A DNA stretch of 64,000 bases, from contig QCCS01000008.1 of NCBI GenBank assembly GCA_003281185.1, positions 1 to 64,000 on the forward strand. The letters are read 5' to 3'. The position numbers were made by a program, and so were the translations under genes. Below the pieces are notes generated by a model. That model made no database searches and was not told the origin of the DNA. It was given only the letters and a program-made list of their open reading frames with translations. The DNA is from Prochlorococcus sp. AG-347-M15. Lineage in GTDB: Bacteria; Cyanobacteriota; Cyanobacteriia; PCC-6307; Cyanobiaceae. Below are positions 54,242 through 63,700 of this stretch, piece after piece (within the stretch, counting starts at the first letter, position 1; the number at the start of each line of letters is the position of its first letter).

Positions 54242-54841
54242 TTAATCAATTATTTTTAATAATTCAGACCAATTTTTCATATTAATATAATCATTTTTTT
54301 TTAAATAATTCAATTTAGGATTATATAAAATTTTTTTAATCTTTGGATTAATCATATCAAGAATCTCAGGAAGATCATCTATAAAATGAGTACAGCCAAG
54401 GCTTTCAATTCTTTTTATTTTTTTGGTTTTAGTTACTTCAAAATAAACATTTTTTCTTGGGATATTAATACCAGATTTTTCAAAAAATAAATTTTTTTCT
54501 AACCAACTAGACGCTGCATTATGTAAATTATATTTTGGCCCCTCATATGGTGTCTTTGTTTTATGACTGATAATGAATAATTCTATACCATTTTTTTTTG
54601 CTTTTGATAACGAATCATACATCCCCTCTGATTGTGAAGCTTCAAAAATTCTTGAGCCATAAACTTCGCCTTGAAGAATTGTGAATAATTTTTCTTGGCC
54701 TTTTTCTCTTAGATAATTCCTGATTAAACTCTTACTTTCTGGGAAATTAATTGGTATAAGACTTTTTTCTAAAGCAGCTTTTTTAAAAAGGAAATCGTAT
54801 GTAATGAGAGTATTATCAAAATCAATTCCTAATTTAATCAT
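54242..54841 (-). CDS. HAD-like hydrolase
   Basis: 199 aa. Motif I is GIDFDNTLITYD (about 5-16), motif II is IISHKTKT (about 94-101) and the acidic motif IV is FIDDLPEIL (about 167-175). A helical insert (about 25-75) follows motif I. The start overlaps the transketolase C-subunit stop (ATGA), so it is coupled to the transketolase pair. The substrate is probably a sugar phosphate from that pathway. Confidence 0.82.
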   Translation of the reverse strand: MIKLGIDFDNTLITYDFLFKKAALEKSLIPINFPESKSLIRNYLREKGQEKLFTILQGEVYGSRIFEASQSEGMYDSLSKAKKNGIELFIISHKTKTPYEGPKYNLHNAASSWLEKNLFFEKSGINIPRKNVYFEVTKTKKIKRIESLGCTHFIDDLPEILDMINPKIKKILYNPKLNYLKKNDYINMKNWSELLKIID

Positions 54842-55758
54842 AATTCAAGTATCTGTTTCTTAATCCCAATAGAGTCTAATCCAAGCTGATTTCTTGTATA
54901 TTCCTGATTACCAAGTTTGTTTATAAATTGCTTAGGCACTCCTAATCTTTTTAGATTAATAATTTTTGAATTATTGGAATCATAAAGCCACTCAATTATT
55001 GATGATCCCAATCCTCCCACTATTCCATGTTCTTCCAAAGTAATCCAATTTGTAAAATTTTCCGAAATCATTTCTGAAAGAAAGTTTACATCTAAAGGAG
55101 ATACTCCTCCCATACTTGCTACACGTAAGTTAATTCCCTCTAATTCAAGCATTTCAGAAGCCTTTAATGCTTCGCCTATTATTGGACCAACTCCAAGTAA
55201 GAGATATTTTTTACCATCTCTGAGTATATTGGCTTTCCCAATTCCATAATTATTATTTAATTTACCTAGATTTGGTTCACCTTTTTTCCCAATCCTAATA
55301 TAAGTGGGAATTGGAGATTCAATAGCTTCCCTCAATTGAAATACTAGTTCAACTTTATCCGCCGGAGCTAAAACATTTATATTAGGAATAGTTCTAATTA
55401 ATGCCATATCTTCCAAAGAATGATGCGTTGGGCCTAATTCAGAATAAGATAGGCCAGAACCAGTACCTACAATTACCACTGGAGATTGATGATAAGCTAC
55501 TCCAATTCTGATTTGTTCTAAACATCTCAAAGTTGTAAAAGGGGTAATAGTGTAAATAACAGGTCGCATACCCGAGAGACCCATTCCTGCAGCCATACTC
55601 ATCATATTTGCTTCTGCTATACCACAATTTATAAATTGTTCCGGCCTACTATTTTTTAATCCATCGAACATCCTGTTTCCAATATCCCCTGAAAGTAAAA
55701 CTACATTATCTTTTTTCTCTACTATTGACTTCATTTCCTTAGCAAAAGCGTCTCTCAT
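54838..55758 (-). CDS. Transketolase-like, C-terminal (pyrimidine-binding) subunit, copy 2
   Basis: 306 aa. It contains the pyrimidine domain with NCGIAEANMMSMAAGMGLSG (about 43-62, catalytic Glu) and LGPTHHSLEDMA (about 110-121), and a complete C-terminal domain with LEEHGIVGGLGSSIIEW (about 241-257). It is better conserved than copy 1. Its start overlaps the N-subunit stop (ATGA). Together with copy 1 (5118-6829) this gives two non-identical split transketolases in one locus. Confidence 0.93.
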   Translation of the reverse strand: MRDAFAKEMKSIVEKKDNVVLLSGDIGNRMFDGLKNSRPEQFINCGIAEANMMSMAAGMGLSGMRPVIYTITPFTTLRCLEQIRIGVAYHQSPVVIVGTGSGLSYSELGPTHHSLEDMALIRTIPNINVLAPADKVELVFQLREAIESPIPTYIRIGKKGEPNLGKLNNNYGIGKANILRDGKKYLLLGVGPIIGEALKASEMLELEGINLRVASMGGVSPLDVNFLSEMISENFTNWITLEEHGIVGGLGSSIIEWLYDSNNSKIINLKRLGVPKQFINKLGNQEYTRNQLGLDSIGIKKQILEL

Positions 55759-56597
55759 AATGCAGAACCTAATTCCTCCAAAGCTAGTTTTAATTCTTCT
55801 CTATCAGGGATTCTGTAATGCCAATTATTATCGTCTTCCATAAATGAAACTCCTTTACCTTTTATTGTATTTGCGACAATAACGCTAGGTTTATGTTTTA
55901 TTTCTTTAGCATTATTAAATGCTAACTCCATTTCATTGAAACTATGACCATTAATTTCTTGAACATGCCATCCAAAAGCTTCCCATTTTAAATAAAGAGG
56001 TTGTAATGACATTATTTCTTCGCTTCTACCAGTTGCCTGCCACTTATTAAAATCTATAATTACGGTCAAATTGTGTAACTTTAAAGTAGGAGCTAATAAA
56101 GCAGCTTCCCATATTGACCCTTCGTTGCATTCTCCATCACTTAACATCGCATAACATCTAAACATTTTGTCTGAAATCTTCGAAGCCACAGCCATTCCCA
56201 GAGCCATCGAAAAACCATGTCCAAGCGAGCCAGTAGCAGCTTCAATACCTGGAATAAGTCCAGGTTTAGGTGGATGCTCATGAAAAACACTTCCAGGCTG
56301 ACCAAATTCAAGTAATCTGTCTTTTTCAAAAAAACCTCTCTCTGCCAAAACTTGAAAAAGTGCAGGTGCTCCATGACCTTTACTTAATAAAAACCTATCT
56401 CTTTTAATATCATTTGGTTTTAATGGATCTATTTCTAACTCATTCCAATATAGATATACCAATAAATCAAGACACGACAAACAAGAACCAATATGAGGTA
56501 TTTTAGAGTTTGCACCAGTCTCAATAATTCTTCTTCTCAACTGATTAGCTATTTCTTTCAACTCTTTAAAAGACTTTTGTTTTAAAAGGTTAGACAT
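55755..56597 (-). CDS. Transketolase-like, N-terminal (diphosphate-binding) subunit, copy 2
   Basis: 280 aa. ThDP-binding landmarks: SKIPHIGSCLSCLD (about 26-39), RFLLSKGHGAPALFQVL (about 69-85), TGSLGHGFSMALG (about 120-132), SDGECNEGSIWEA (about 148-160) with IIDFNKWQ, and NTIKGKGVSFME (about 248-259). It is followed by the C-subunit, HAD and APH-like genes, all with overlapping or abutting ends, so they form one transcript. The adjacent upstream GmhA-like isomerase suggests the product may be a sedoheptulose-type phosphate; this is inference. Confidence 0.93.
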   Translation of the reverse strand: MSNLLKQKSFKELKEIANQLRRRIIETGANSKIPHIGSCLSCLDLLVYLYWNELEIDPLKPNDIKRDRFLLSKGHGAPALFQVLAERGFFEKDRLLEFGQPGSVFHEHPPKPGLIPGIEAATGSLGHGFSMALGMAVASKISDKMFRCYAMLSDGECNEGSIWEAALLAPTLKLHNLTVIIDFNKWQATGRSEEIMSLQPLYLKWEAFGWHVQEINGHSFNEMELAFNNAKEIKHKPSVIVANTIKGKGVSFMEDDNNWHYRIPDREELKLALEELGSAL

Positions 56598-56712
56598 ATG
56601 GAATTATGATTTGTTCAAATTAATCTTCTTTCTATTACTATACGGCATAAAAAGAATCTTAATTAAAGACTTATTATTAAATATTGATTTTGTTAGTTTG
56701 ATTTTAATCTTT

Positions 56713-57309
56713 TTAAAAAGGTTTATTTTTACTAAGCCATTGCATACATAAGTGTCCAACAATTAGCTGAGTATCTTCAGCTATTTGCATATCATTAATT
56801 TGGAAATGAATAGGACAGTTCGCCAAAGAAAGGGATTTGCCTCCTGAATAGCCCAAGATTGCATAAGAATACATTCCTATTCCTTTAGCAGTTTCAAGAG
56901 CATTAATAATATTTTGGGAATTACCACTTCCTGATAAGGCAATTAATAAATCTCCTTCACTGGCTTTATTTATTAATTGATGGGAAAAGATCATATCGTA
57001 TCCTATATCATTTCCAAGGCAAGTAAGAACTGCGGAGTTAGCTGTCAAAGCTTCAACTTTTAATCCTTTGACGATTGGTGTATTACCACAAGCACCTGCT
57101 CCGTAATGTAGATCATTTGCCAAGTGTATAGCATTAGCTCCGCTTCCTCCATTTCCACATATGTAAATATTTTTTCCCTCTTCCCAAACCTTCCTTAAAT
57201 GTAAAGCCAACTTTTCTACTTTAATGAAGATATTTTCATTAAATGAAGAGTAAAGGTTATTCAAATAATTACTTGAAAATTGGCAAAATTTTTTATTTAT
57301 ATTATTCAT
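56713..57309 (-). CDS. GmhA-like sedoheptulose-7-phosphate isomerase (SIS domain)
   Basis: 198 aa SIS-domain isomerase. ICGNGGSGANAIHLANDL (about 49-66) is the GmhA signature, with LTANSAVLTCLGND (about 88-101), ALSGSGNSQNI (about 123-133) and an AEDTQLIVGHL stretch (about 175-185) containing the catalytic Glu and His. It should convert a ketoheptose 7-phosphate to D-glycero-D-manno-heptose 7-phosphate, or act on a similar ketose phosphate. It overlaps the nucleotidyltransferase gene upstream (ATGA). Confidence 0.92.
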   Translation of the reverse strand: MNNINKKFCQFSSNYLNNLYSSFNENIFIKVEKLALHLRKVWEEGKNIYICGNGGSGANAIHLANDLHYGAGACGNTPIVKGLKVEALTANSAVLTCLGNDIGYDMIFSHQLINKASEGDLLIALSGSGNSQNIINALETAKGIGMYSYAILGYSGGKSLSLANCPIHFQINDMQIAEDTQLIVGHLCMQWLSKNKPF

Positions 57310-58031
57310 AAATTGTCTATAGATTCCTCTGCGATTTTTCTTGCTTTATCAAGAGATTCCTTTGTTCCAATGTCAATATAAGACATCTTAGTATGAAAGG
57401 TATATATTTTACCAAGAAGATTGGGCAAAACATCAAGGCTAAAGTCAGTTGCTTTAGGATAATTTGAAATTAGCCATTCAATAAAATCTTGTTCGAATAA
57501 ATAAACAGCGGCATTAGCTTTATTGCTTGGAGGATTAGCATGTTTTTCATAAAACTTTTGAACTATATTATTTGAATCAACTTCTACAATTCCGCAACTT
57601 TGAGGATTTGATGTGTCAAAAGTAAGCATAGTTAATAAACAATTTTGTGGTCTATTTTTGTGGCTATCTATCAGTTCTTTTAAATCTAATTTAGTAAAAT
57701 TATCTGCATGAATAAGCATCCCTAAAGAATCAGCAAAAAATTCATAATTAGCAATTAATGTCCCTGCTGTACCTAATAATTTGTCTTCATAAAAATTTAA
57801 AATTTTCATATCTTTTCTATTATGCTTCTTTAAAAAAAGGTCAACTTTATGAGATAGATAGTGAGTATTGACAATAATTTTATCTGCAGAAATATTTTCC
57901 AACTTTTCTATCCAATATTCTAATATAGGTTTATTTTTTATCTTTACAAGACATTTTGGAGTATCTAATGTTAATGGGCGCAGTCTGGTGCCTAAACCTG
58001 CAGAGAGTAAAAGAGCTCTTATTTTTTTCAT
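57306..58031 (-). CDS. Sugar-1-phosphate nucleotidyltransferase (HddC/ManC-N-like)
   Basis: 241 aa single-domain nucleotidyltransferase. LLSAGLGTRLRPLTLDTPKCL (about 8-28) is the pyrophosphorylase signature; GTAGTLI (about 87-93), IHADNFT (about 107-113) and a FYEKHANPPS stretch follow. Next to the GmhA-like gene it may be the heptose-1-phosphate nucleotidyltransferase (HddC in the GDP-heptose route). Nucleotide preference cannot be read from sequence. Coupled on both sides by ATGA overlaps. Confidence 0.88.
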   Translation of the reverse strand: MKKIRALLLSAGLGTRLRPLTLDTPKCLVKIKNKPILEYWIEKLENISADKIIVNTHYLSHKVDLFLKKHNRKDMKILNFYEDKLLGTAGTLIANYEFFADSLGMLIHADNFTKLDLKELIDSHKNRPQNCLLTMLTFDTSNPQSCGIVEVDSNNIVQKFYEKHANPPSNKANAAVYLFEQDFIEWLISNYPKATDFSLDVLPNLLGKIYTFHTKMSYIDIGTKESLDKARKIAEESIDNL

Positions 58032-59257
58032 GATTTATTAATATTTTTAAGTAAGTAATTATCAATTACCAGATCTGCGAAAGAAAAGCTTGCAGTAAAA
58101 GCTGGAGAAATTGCACTTATAATATGGAGACTTTTTTCACCTTTTAGACATAAAAAATCCTTAATTATCTTATTAGTATTCATATTAAATAATTGCGCTC
58201 TAATTCCTACCTTAGAACTTCTTTTAAGATGACTTCGATTTAAACTTGGGATTAAATCTTGAGCAGAGTTTAAAAAGAAAGCTGGTATTCCAAGAAAGGC
58301 TTGTTCACGTACATATTTCCTGAATCCATCTATATCAAGAAGATATTGTTTTGCTAAGAATGAGAAATCAATAATAGAATTCTGAAACTCTATATTTTCA
58401 AATAATCTATAATTTTCTCTTCCTAGTGAGGGTATTGCTGTTGGACCAATAAATACAGAATTATCTTTAGCACTTGGCGTAAAATGAACTCCTAAAAAAG
58501 GGACATTTAAATCTGGGACTGGGTAGAGATTTAATTTTATATTAATAGGACAGTTTTTACTTAACTGCCAATAAATACCTTTAAAAGGTATTATTCTATA
58601 ATCCATTCCAACATCAAATTTTTGAGCAACTTTATCGGCTTGAAGACCTGCTGAATTAATAAAGTATCCGTATTTTATTTTTTGTCCACTAGTCAATTCT
58701 ATTTCATTTGTTTTTTTATTAGGTTTAAAATCTTTGACTGAATTTATAATTTTAACTCCTTTTGATTTAAGTTTACTTTGCAGCACACTTATAACATTTA
58801 TTGGATTGATTACAGAGGTATTTGGACTCCATAATGCTCTTCCTGTTGTTATGTTTGCTTCGGGTACTAATTTTTCAATCTCTTTAGCACCAATAAAGTT
58901 TAGAACAGCTCCATTTTTTTTTCCTCTTTCATAAAGGATATCTAGTTGAGGATCCAAATCAGATTTTTGAGGGATTATCAATTTTCCACAATTTTTTATT
59001 TTAATTCCATTTTCAATTGACCATTCTTTTAGTCGTTTTGCTCCGGAGACACAAACTTTAGCCTTAAGTGAACCAGGCTCATAATAAATTCCTGCATGAA
59101 TAACTCCACTATTTCTTCCTGAACTATGAAGGCCTAATTCGGCTTCTTTATCTAAAATAATAATCTTATTTGAGATTTTCCTTTCTAAAAGTTGATAAGC
59201 AATTGTCAAGCCAACAGTCCCGCCACCAACAATTAAAAAATCACAACTAATGTTCAT
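58028..59257 (-). CDS. FAD-dependent L-2-hydroxyglutarate oxidase-like protein
   Basis: 409 aa DAO-fold flavoprotein. The dinucleotide loop is FLIVGGGTVGLTIAYQL (about 7-23), and HSSGRNSGVIHAGIYYEPGSLKAK (about 44-67) is the LhgO signature, with CGKLIIP (about 88-94) and a closing SPAFTASF segment. Such enzymes oxidise L-2-hydroxyglutarate or related 2-hydroxy acids. It is the first gene of a coupled run with a sugar nucleotidyltransferase and a GmhA-like isomerase, so it may instead oxidise a sugar acid or sugar intermediate; that is inference. Confidence 0.85.
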   Translation of the reverse strand: MNISCDFLIVGGGTVGLTIAYQLLERKISNKIIILDKEAELGLHSSGRNSGVIHAGIYYEPGSLKAKVCVSGAKRLKEWSIENGIKIKNCGKLIIPQKSDLDPQLDILYERGKKNGAVLNFIGAKEIEKLVPEANITTGRALWSPNTSVINPINVISVLQSKLKSKGVKIINSVKDFKPNKKTNEIELTSGQKIKYGYFINSAGLQADKVAQKFDVGMDYRIIPFKGIYWQLSKNCPINIKLNLYPVPDLNVPFLGVHFTPSAKDNSVFIGPTAIPSLGRENYRLFENIEFQNSIIDFSFLAKQYLLDIDGFRKYVREQAFLGIPAFFLNSAQDLIPSLNRSHLKRSSKVGIRAQLFNMNTNKIIKDFLCLKGEKSLHIISAISPAFTASFSFADLVIDNYLLKNINKS

Positions 59258-59523
59258 TTACGAATAGTAATTATTTTTTATCTTGGATAAGAAAATCATA
59301 GCTTATTAGATTAAAATCTTTGAATTAAATGAATATAATTATTTTTTATGAATTTATTTTATTTATATATTTTAAATCTAAATAATATTCTTATTTACTT
59401 TTTACAAAAATAAATATGATTTTCTTAAAAAGTAACTTTTAGATAATAGCTTATCTATAAAATTAATAAAAATAATTTTTAATAAGAGTTAAATTATGCT
59501 AAATTTTAATTACGTTTTTAAAA

Positions 59524-60726
59524 TTGATTAATAAAATTAATAATTATTGCTTCTATATATCTTATGATGGCCTACTTGATCCACTAGGTAATTCGCAAAT
59601 TTTACCATATTTAGAAGGTCTATCTGATAGAGGATTTAAATTTGTTGTTTTAAGCTTTGAAAAGGTCGACAGGGAAAAGAAATTAATAAATGAATTAAAT
59701 AAAAGATTAAAATCAAAAAATATTAGTTGGATATACTTACCTTTTAAGAAACAATTTCTCGGCTATTTCAGGAGGATTCTAAAAAGCTGTTATGTATTAA
59801 ATAAAATTTCAAAAAACAAAAATATTGCATTATTCCATACAAGGGGAATCCTTACTGCTATTGTCTATTTATTTTGCAGATTAAAATGTCCACTTATATA
59901 TGATATAAGGGCTTTCGCAGGAGAATATATTGATTGTAGGAGGGTAAGTTCTAATTCTATTTTTGGATATGGATTATTATTCTTTGAAAAAGTTTTAATC
60001 AATCTATCCTCTGGAATTGTTGTTTTAGATGAATCGGGATTTTCTTACTTAAGACAAAATTTTAAAAGACTTAAAGCAGAAATCAAGATCATACCTACTT
60101 GCACAGATACTAAAAAATTTCCAGTTTTAGAAAAATTATCTGAAAATAAAAATCTAGAATATTATAGATTTGTTTTTTTAGGAGGAGCTAGATTCCCATA
60201 CCGACCAGATCTGGCATTGATTTTCATAAAAAAACTTTTAGAAAATAATATAAATTGCAAAATAGACTTCATTAATGAAAGAGATCATTACTATATAGAA
60301 AAACTTTGTAATGATTTTAATATCCCATTTGAAAATTATGATATTTTTTCTCTACCTCAAAGAGAGGTCTCAACACATTTAGTTAATTATCATAGCGGTT
60401 TAATATTTAATACATCTGGGGCGTGGAGAAAAATGAGTTCGCCTACCAAATTAGGTGAATATCTAGCTGCTGGACTTCATATTATTTCTTTATCAGGTAT
60501 TGAAGTTATTAATCGTTTATCAAAAAAACAACCAAATATATTTGATGTATTAGAAGAGATAAATTTCAAAGAAAACCTCACTGAAAAAAAATTAAAAGAA
60601 ATAGTAAATAAAATTTCAGATCCATTTTTATCTATTAATTCAAGAAAATTAGCAGAGGCTAATTTTGATATTTCTATAGCTAACAAAAAATATAAAGAGC
60701 TTTATGATCTTCTATTAGAGAAATAA
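59524..60726 (+). CDS. Glycosyltransferase, GT4-like
   Basis: 400 aa GT-B protein. The start YISYDGLLDPLGNSQILPYLEGLS (about 11-34) is typical of a GT4 subgroup (WxxxDG..DPLG..Q). The C-terminal domain has YRFVFLGGARFPYRPDLAL (about 217-235) and a donor region MSSPTKLGEYLAAGLHII (about 304-321). The start is TTG (MINKINNYC); no ATG lies nearby in frame. The 266 bases upstream are shared with the divergent oxidase gene. Confidence 0.85.
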   Translation: MINKINNYCFYISYDGLLDPLGNSQILPYLEGLSDRGFKFVVLSFEKVDREKKLINELNKRLKSKNISWIYLPFKKQFLGYFRRILKSCYVLNKISKNKNIALFHTRGILTAIVYLFCRLKCPLIYDIRAFAGEYIDCRRVSSNSIFGYGLLFFEKVLINLSSGIVVLDESGFSYLRQNFKRLKAEIKIIPTCTDTKKFPVLEKLSENKNLEYYRFVFLGGARFPYRPDLALIFIKKLLENNINCKIDFINERDHYYIEKLCNDFNIPFENYDIFSLPQREVSTHLVNYHSGLIFNTSGAWRKMSSPTKLGEYLAAGLHIISLSGIEVINRLSKKQPNIFDVLEEINFKENLTEKKLKEIVNKISDPFLSINSRKLAEANFDISIANKKYKELYDLLLEK

Positions 60727-60890
60727 TAAATTCATTAAATTAATATAGATTCTATGAACTCTAATGAATTAATTTTAATAGTTTTTATACGTTACTCTTT
60801 TATAATTGTGTAATTTTATTTTATAAATTTAAGGGAAAACTTTTATTCAATATTTAAAGTACTATTGTAGAAATAAGAAATTCGAAAATA

Positions 60891-61904
60891 ATGCCAGTTT
60901 TCATTACAGGGGTAGCAGGTTTTATAGGTTTCCATTTATGTAAAAGGCTTTTAAATGAGGGGGAAAATATTATTGGAATAGATAATTTAAATGATTATTA
61001 TGATAAATCTCTAAAATTAGATAGATTAGAAAATTTACAACATATAAAAAAAGGATCTTTTAATTTTGAAAAAGTAAATATAGAAAATAAAGATCAAATA
61101 ACAAAAATATTTAATAAATACCAACCAAAAGAGGTTGTTCATTTGGCAGCTCAAGCTGGAGTTAGATACTCTATTGTGAACCCAGATGCATACTCATATT
61201 CTAATTTGGTTGGATTTTTAAATATTTTAGAAAGTTGTAGAAATAATAAAATTAAGCATTTAGTTTTTGCAAGTAGTAGTTCTGTTTACGGGGGGAATGT
61301 AAATTTGCCTTTTAATGAAAGTCAAAATGTAGACCATCCAATTAGCCTTTATGCTGCGACTAAAAAGTCAAATGAATTATTGGCGCACTCTTATAGCCAC
61401 CTTTACAATATCCCCTCAACAGGATTAAGGTTTTTTACTGTATACGGTCCTTGGGGAAGACCTGATATGGCTTTATTTTTATTTACAAAAGCAATTTTAG
61501 AAAAAAAACCAATAAAGATTTTCAATGAAGGTAATATGATTAGAGACTTCACATATATTGATGACATTATAGAGAGTCTTGTAAGAGTAATAAAGAAGCC
61601 TCCCAAAAAAGATATTAGTTTTGACAAAAACAAACCTGATCCTTCCAAAAGTTGGGGAGCCTATAAAATATTTAATATTGGAAATTCCAATCCTATCCCT
61701 TTAATGGATTTTATTGATGAAATAGAATTATCATTAAATTTAAAAGCAGAAAAAATATTTATGCCAATGCAGCCTGGAGATGTAAAACAAACATTTGCTG
61801 ATACCACAAGATTAGAAGAATGGATTCAATACAAACCTACTACGACAATCAAAGAAGGGATAAGAAAGTTTATTTATTGGTATAAGGACTATTACAAAAA
61901 ATAA
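60891..61904 (+). CDS. UDP-glucuronate 4-epimerase-like SDR
   Basis: 337 aa extended SDR. FITGVAGFIGFHL (about 4-16), NLNDYYD (about 38-44, close to the family's GxNxYYD), HLAAQAGVRYSI (about 84-95), ASSSSVYGGN (about 124-133) and YxxxK in SLYAATKKS are all typical of UDP-glucuronate/galacturonate 4-epimerases. It would convert UDP-glucuronate to UDP-galacturonate, using the product of the (frameshifted) UDP-glucose dehydrogenase. Followed eight bases later by an ABC exporter. Confidence 0.93.
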   Translation: MPVFITGVAGFIGFHLCKRLLNEGENIIGIDNLNDYYDKSLKLDRLENLQHIKKGSFNFEKVNIENKDQITKIFNKYQPKEVVHLAAQAGVRYSIVNPDAYSYSNLVGFLNILESCRNNKIKHLVFASSSSVYGGNVNLPFNESQNVDHPISLYAATKKSNELLAHSYSHLYNIPSTGLRFFTVYGPWGRPDMALFLFTKAILEKKPIKIFNEGNMIRDFTYIDDIIESLVRVIKKPPKKDISFDKNKPDPSKSWGAYKIFNIGNSNPIPLMDFIDEIELSLNLKAEKIFMPMQPGDVKQTFADTTRLEEWIQYKPTTTIKEGIRKFIYWYKDYYKK

Positions 61905-61912
61905 ACGCAATC

Positions 61913-63700
61913 ATGATAAAAAAATATTCAAATGACTCTAATATTTTTTATTTAATAAAAAGCACTTGGTCCTTTTTAAGTAGAAAAAGAAAGAAAGAGA
62001 TTAATTTCTTATTTCTTATAGTTTTAGTAAATAGTTTTACAGAACTAATAAGTTTAATTTCTATTATTCCATTTCTCGCTATATTAGTTAATCCGGCCGG
62101 AATTTATGATATTAATTTTGTAAAAGATTTAGCAAATTTACTAAAAATATCTACAGCTAGTCAATTGTTGTTGCCTTTAACAGGAATATTTCTTTTTGGA
62201 ACTTTAATTTCAGGAATTATGAGATTAGCTTTTTACTTTCTTACTTATAGAGTGGCAGGAAATATAGGTTCTGAATTATCTAATAATGCATTTAAAAATT
62301 CTTTATATAAATCTTATAAATATCATTTAAACACCAACAGCAATATATTAATAACGACTCTTTCAAAAGATATAAATGAAATAATATATATGATTTTTGT
62401 CCCAATAATTCAATTAATCTCTTCTTTAATTATTACTACTGTAATAATATTTTCCTTATTTTTTATCAACTTTTATATATCTTTTTCATGTTTAATAATA
62501 ATTCTTATCCTTTATTTTTTATTCTTCAGATCAAGTTCTGGTACAATCGCAAAATTTTCTAAAAGAAATATTATAATTAGCCAGTCACTTACGAAATTAG
62601 TTCAAGAAAGCCTGGGCGCAATTAGAGAAATAAAAATTTCTAACAACTACAATTTTTACATCCAGAAACATCTGAGGGATGAAAAATTTTTCAGAAGAGA
62701 AGTTGGAAATGGAACCTTTATATTAACATTACCAAGATTAATAGTAGAGCCTGCCGGAATTATACTTTTAGCTTTTTTAGGATATATATTAACCACTACT
62801 GGTGAATCTAGGCAGGTTGTTCCGATTATTGGCACCTTTAGCTTTAGCGGTCTCAAGTTATTACCATATGTTCAAAAAATGTACGAAGGTATTAACTACC
62901 CAAGACTAGCAAAATCAAGACTAATTAATTTATTAAATATTTTAGAAAAAGATACTTCTCAAGAGTTAAAACAAACTCCTGCTATGAAAATCAAATTGAA
63001 AGAAAAAATAAATTTTGTAAATTTAGGATTTAGCTATTCAAAAGAATCATCTCCAATATTTATGAACCTAAATCTAACAATTAATGCAGGAGATAAAATT
63101 GGAATTATTGGAGAAACAGGTTCTGGTAAAAGTACATTTTTAGATATATTAACAGGTCTATTACCACCCACAGCGGGAAATATATTTATCGATGAACTTG
63201 ATCTATATGATAACAATATGAAACGATTAAATACATTAAAAGGCTGGCAAAAATATTTAACAACTGTTCCTCAAAATATATATCTGACAGATTCCTCAAT
63301 CGCTGAAAATATCGCTTTAGGCGTTGATAAAAAAAGTATTGATTATGAAAAATTATATGAAGTAATTGAAATGGCGCTTCTTAGTAAATTTATAACTAAA
63401 ATACCTGATGGAATAAACACAATTGTTGGAGAAAGAGGCCTTATGATTAGTGGGGGACAAAGACAAAGGATAGGAATAGCAAGAGCTCTTTACAAAGGCT
63501 CAAAATTCCTCATATTAGATGAAGCCACAAGTGCTATAGATAATCAAACAGAAGCTTTGATTATGAATAATTTAAACAAATTAGGCTCAGACATTACGAT
63601 AATAAGTATTGCTCATAGATTAAATACACTTAAATTTTGCAATAAGATATATGAATTAAAAGAAGGAAGGTTAATTGAAACAAAATTATTTAATAAATGA
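61913..63700 (+). CDS. ABC exporter, fused permease-ATPase (second copy)
   Basis: 595 aa half-transporter with about six N-terminal membrane segments (from residue 35 to about 300). ATPase motifs are Walker A GETGSGKST (about 401-409), signature SGGQRQR (about 513-519), Walker B FLILDEATSAID (about 530-541) and H-loop AHR. Only broadly similar to the transporter at 8178, so not a recent duplication. It probably exports lipid-linked glycan or another lipid. Its stop overlaps the start of the next gene (ATGA). Confidence 0.93.
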   Translation: MIKKYSNDSNIFYLIKSTWSFLSRKRKKEINFLFLIVLVNSFTELISLISIIPFLAILVNPAGIYDINFVKDLANLLKISTASQLLLPLTGIFLFGTLISGIMRLAFYFLTYRVAGNIGSELSNNAFKNSLYKSYKYHLNTNSNILITTLSKDINEIIYMIFVPIIQLISSLIITTVIIFSLFFINFYISFSCLIIILILYFLFFRSSSGTIAKFSKRNIIISQSLTKLVQESLGAIREIKISNNYNFYIQKHLRDEKFFRREVGNGTFILTLPRLIVEPAGIILLAFLGYILTTTGESRQVVPIIGTFSFSGLKLLPYVQKMYEGINYPRLAKSRLINLLNILEKDTSQELKQTPAMKIKLKEKINFVNLGFSYSKESSPIFMNLNLTINAGDKIGIIGETGSGKSTFLDILTGLLPPTAGNIFIDELDLYDNNMKRLNTLKGWQKYLTTVPQNIYLTDSSIAENIALGVDKKSIDYEKLYEVIEMALLSKFITKIPDGINTIVGERGLMISGGQRQRIGIARALYKGSKFLILDEATSAIDNQTEALIMNNLNKLGSDITIISIAHRLNTLKFCNKIYELKEGRLIETKLFNK

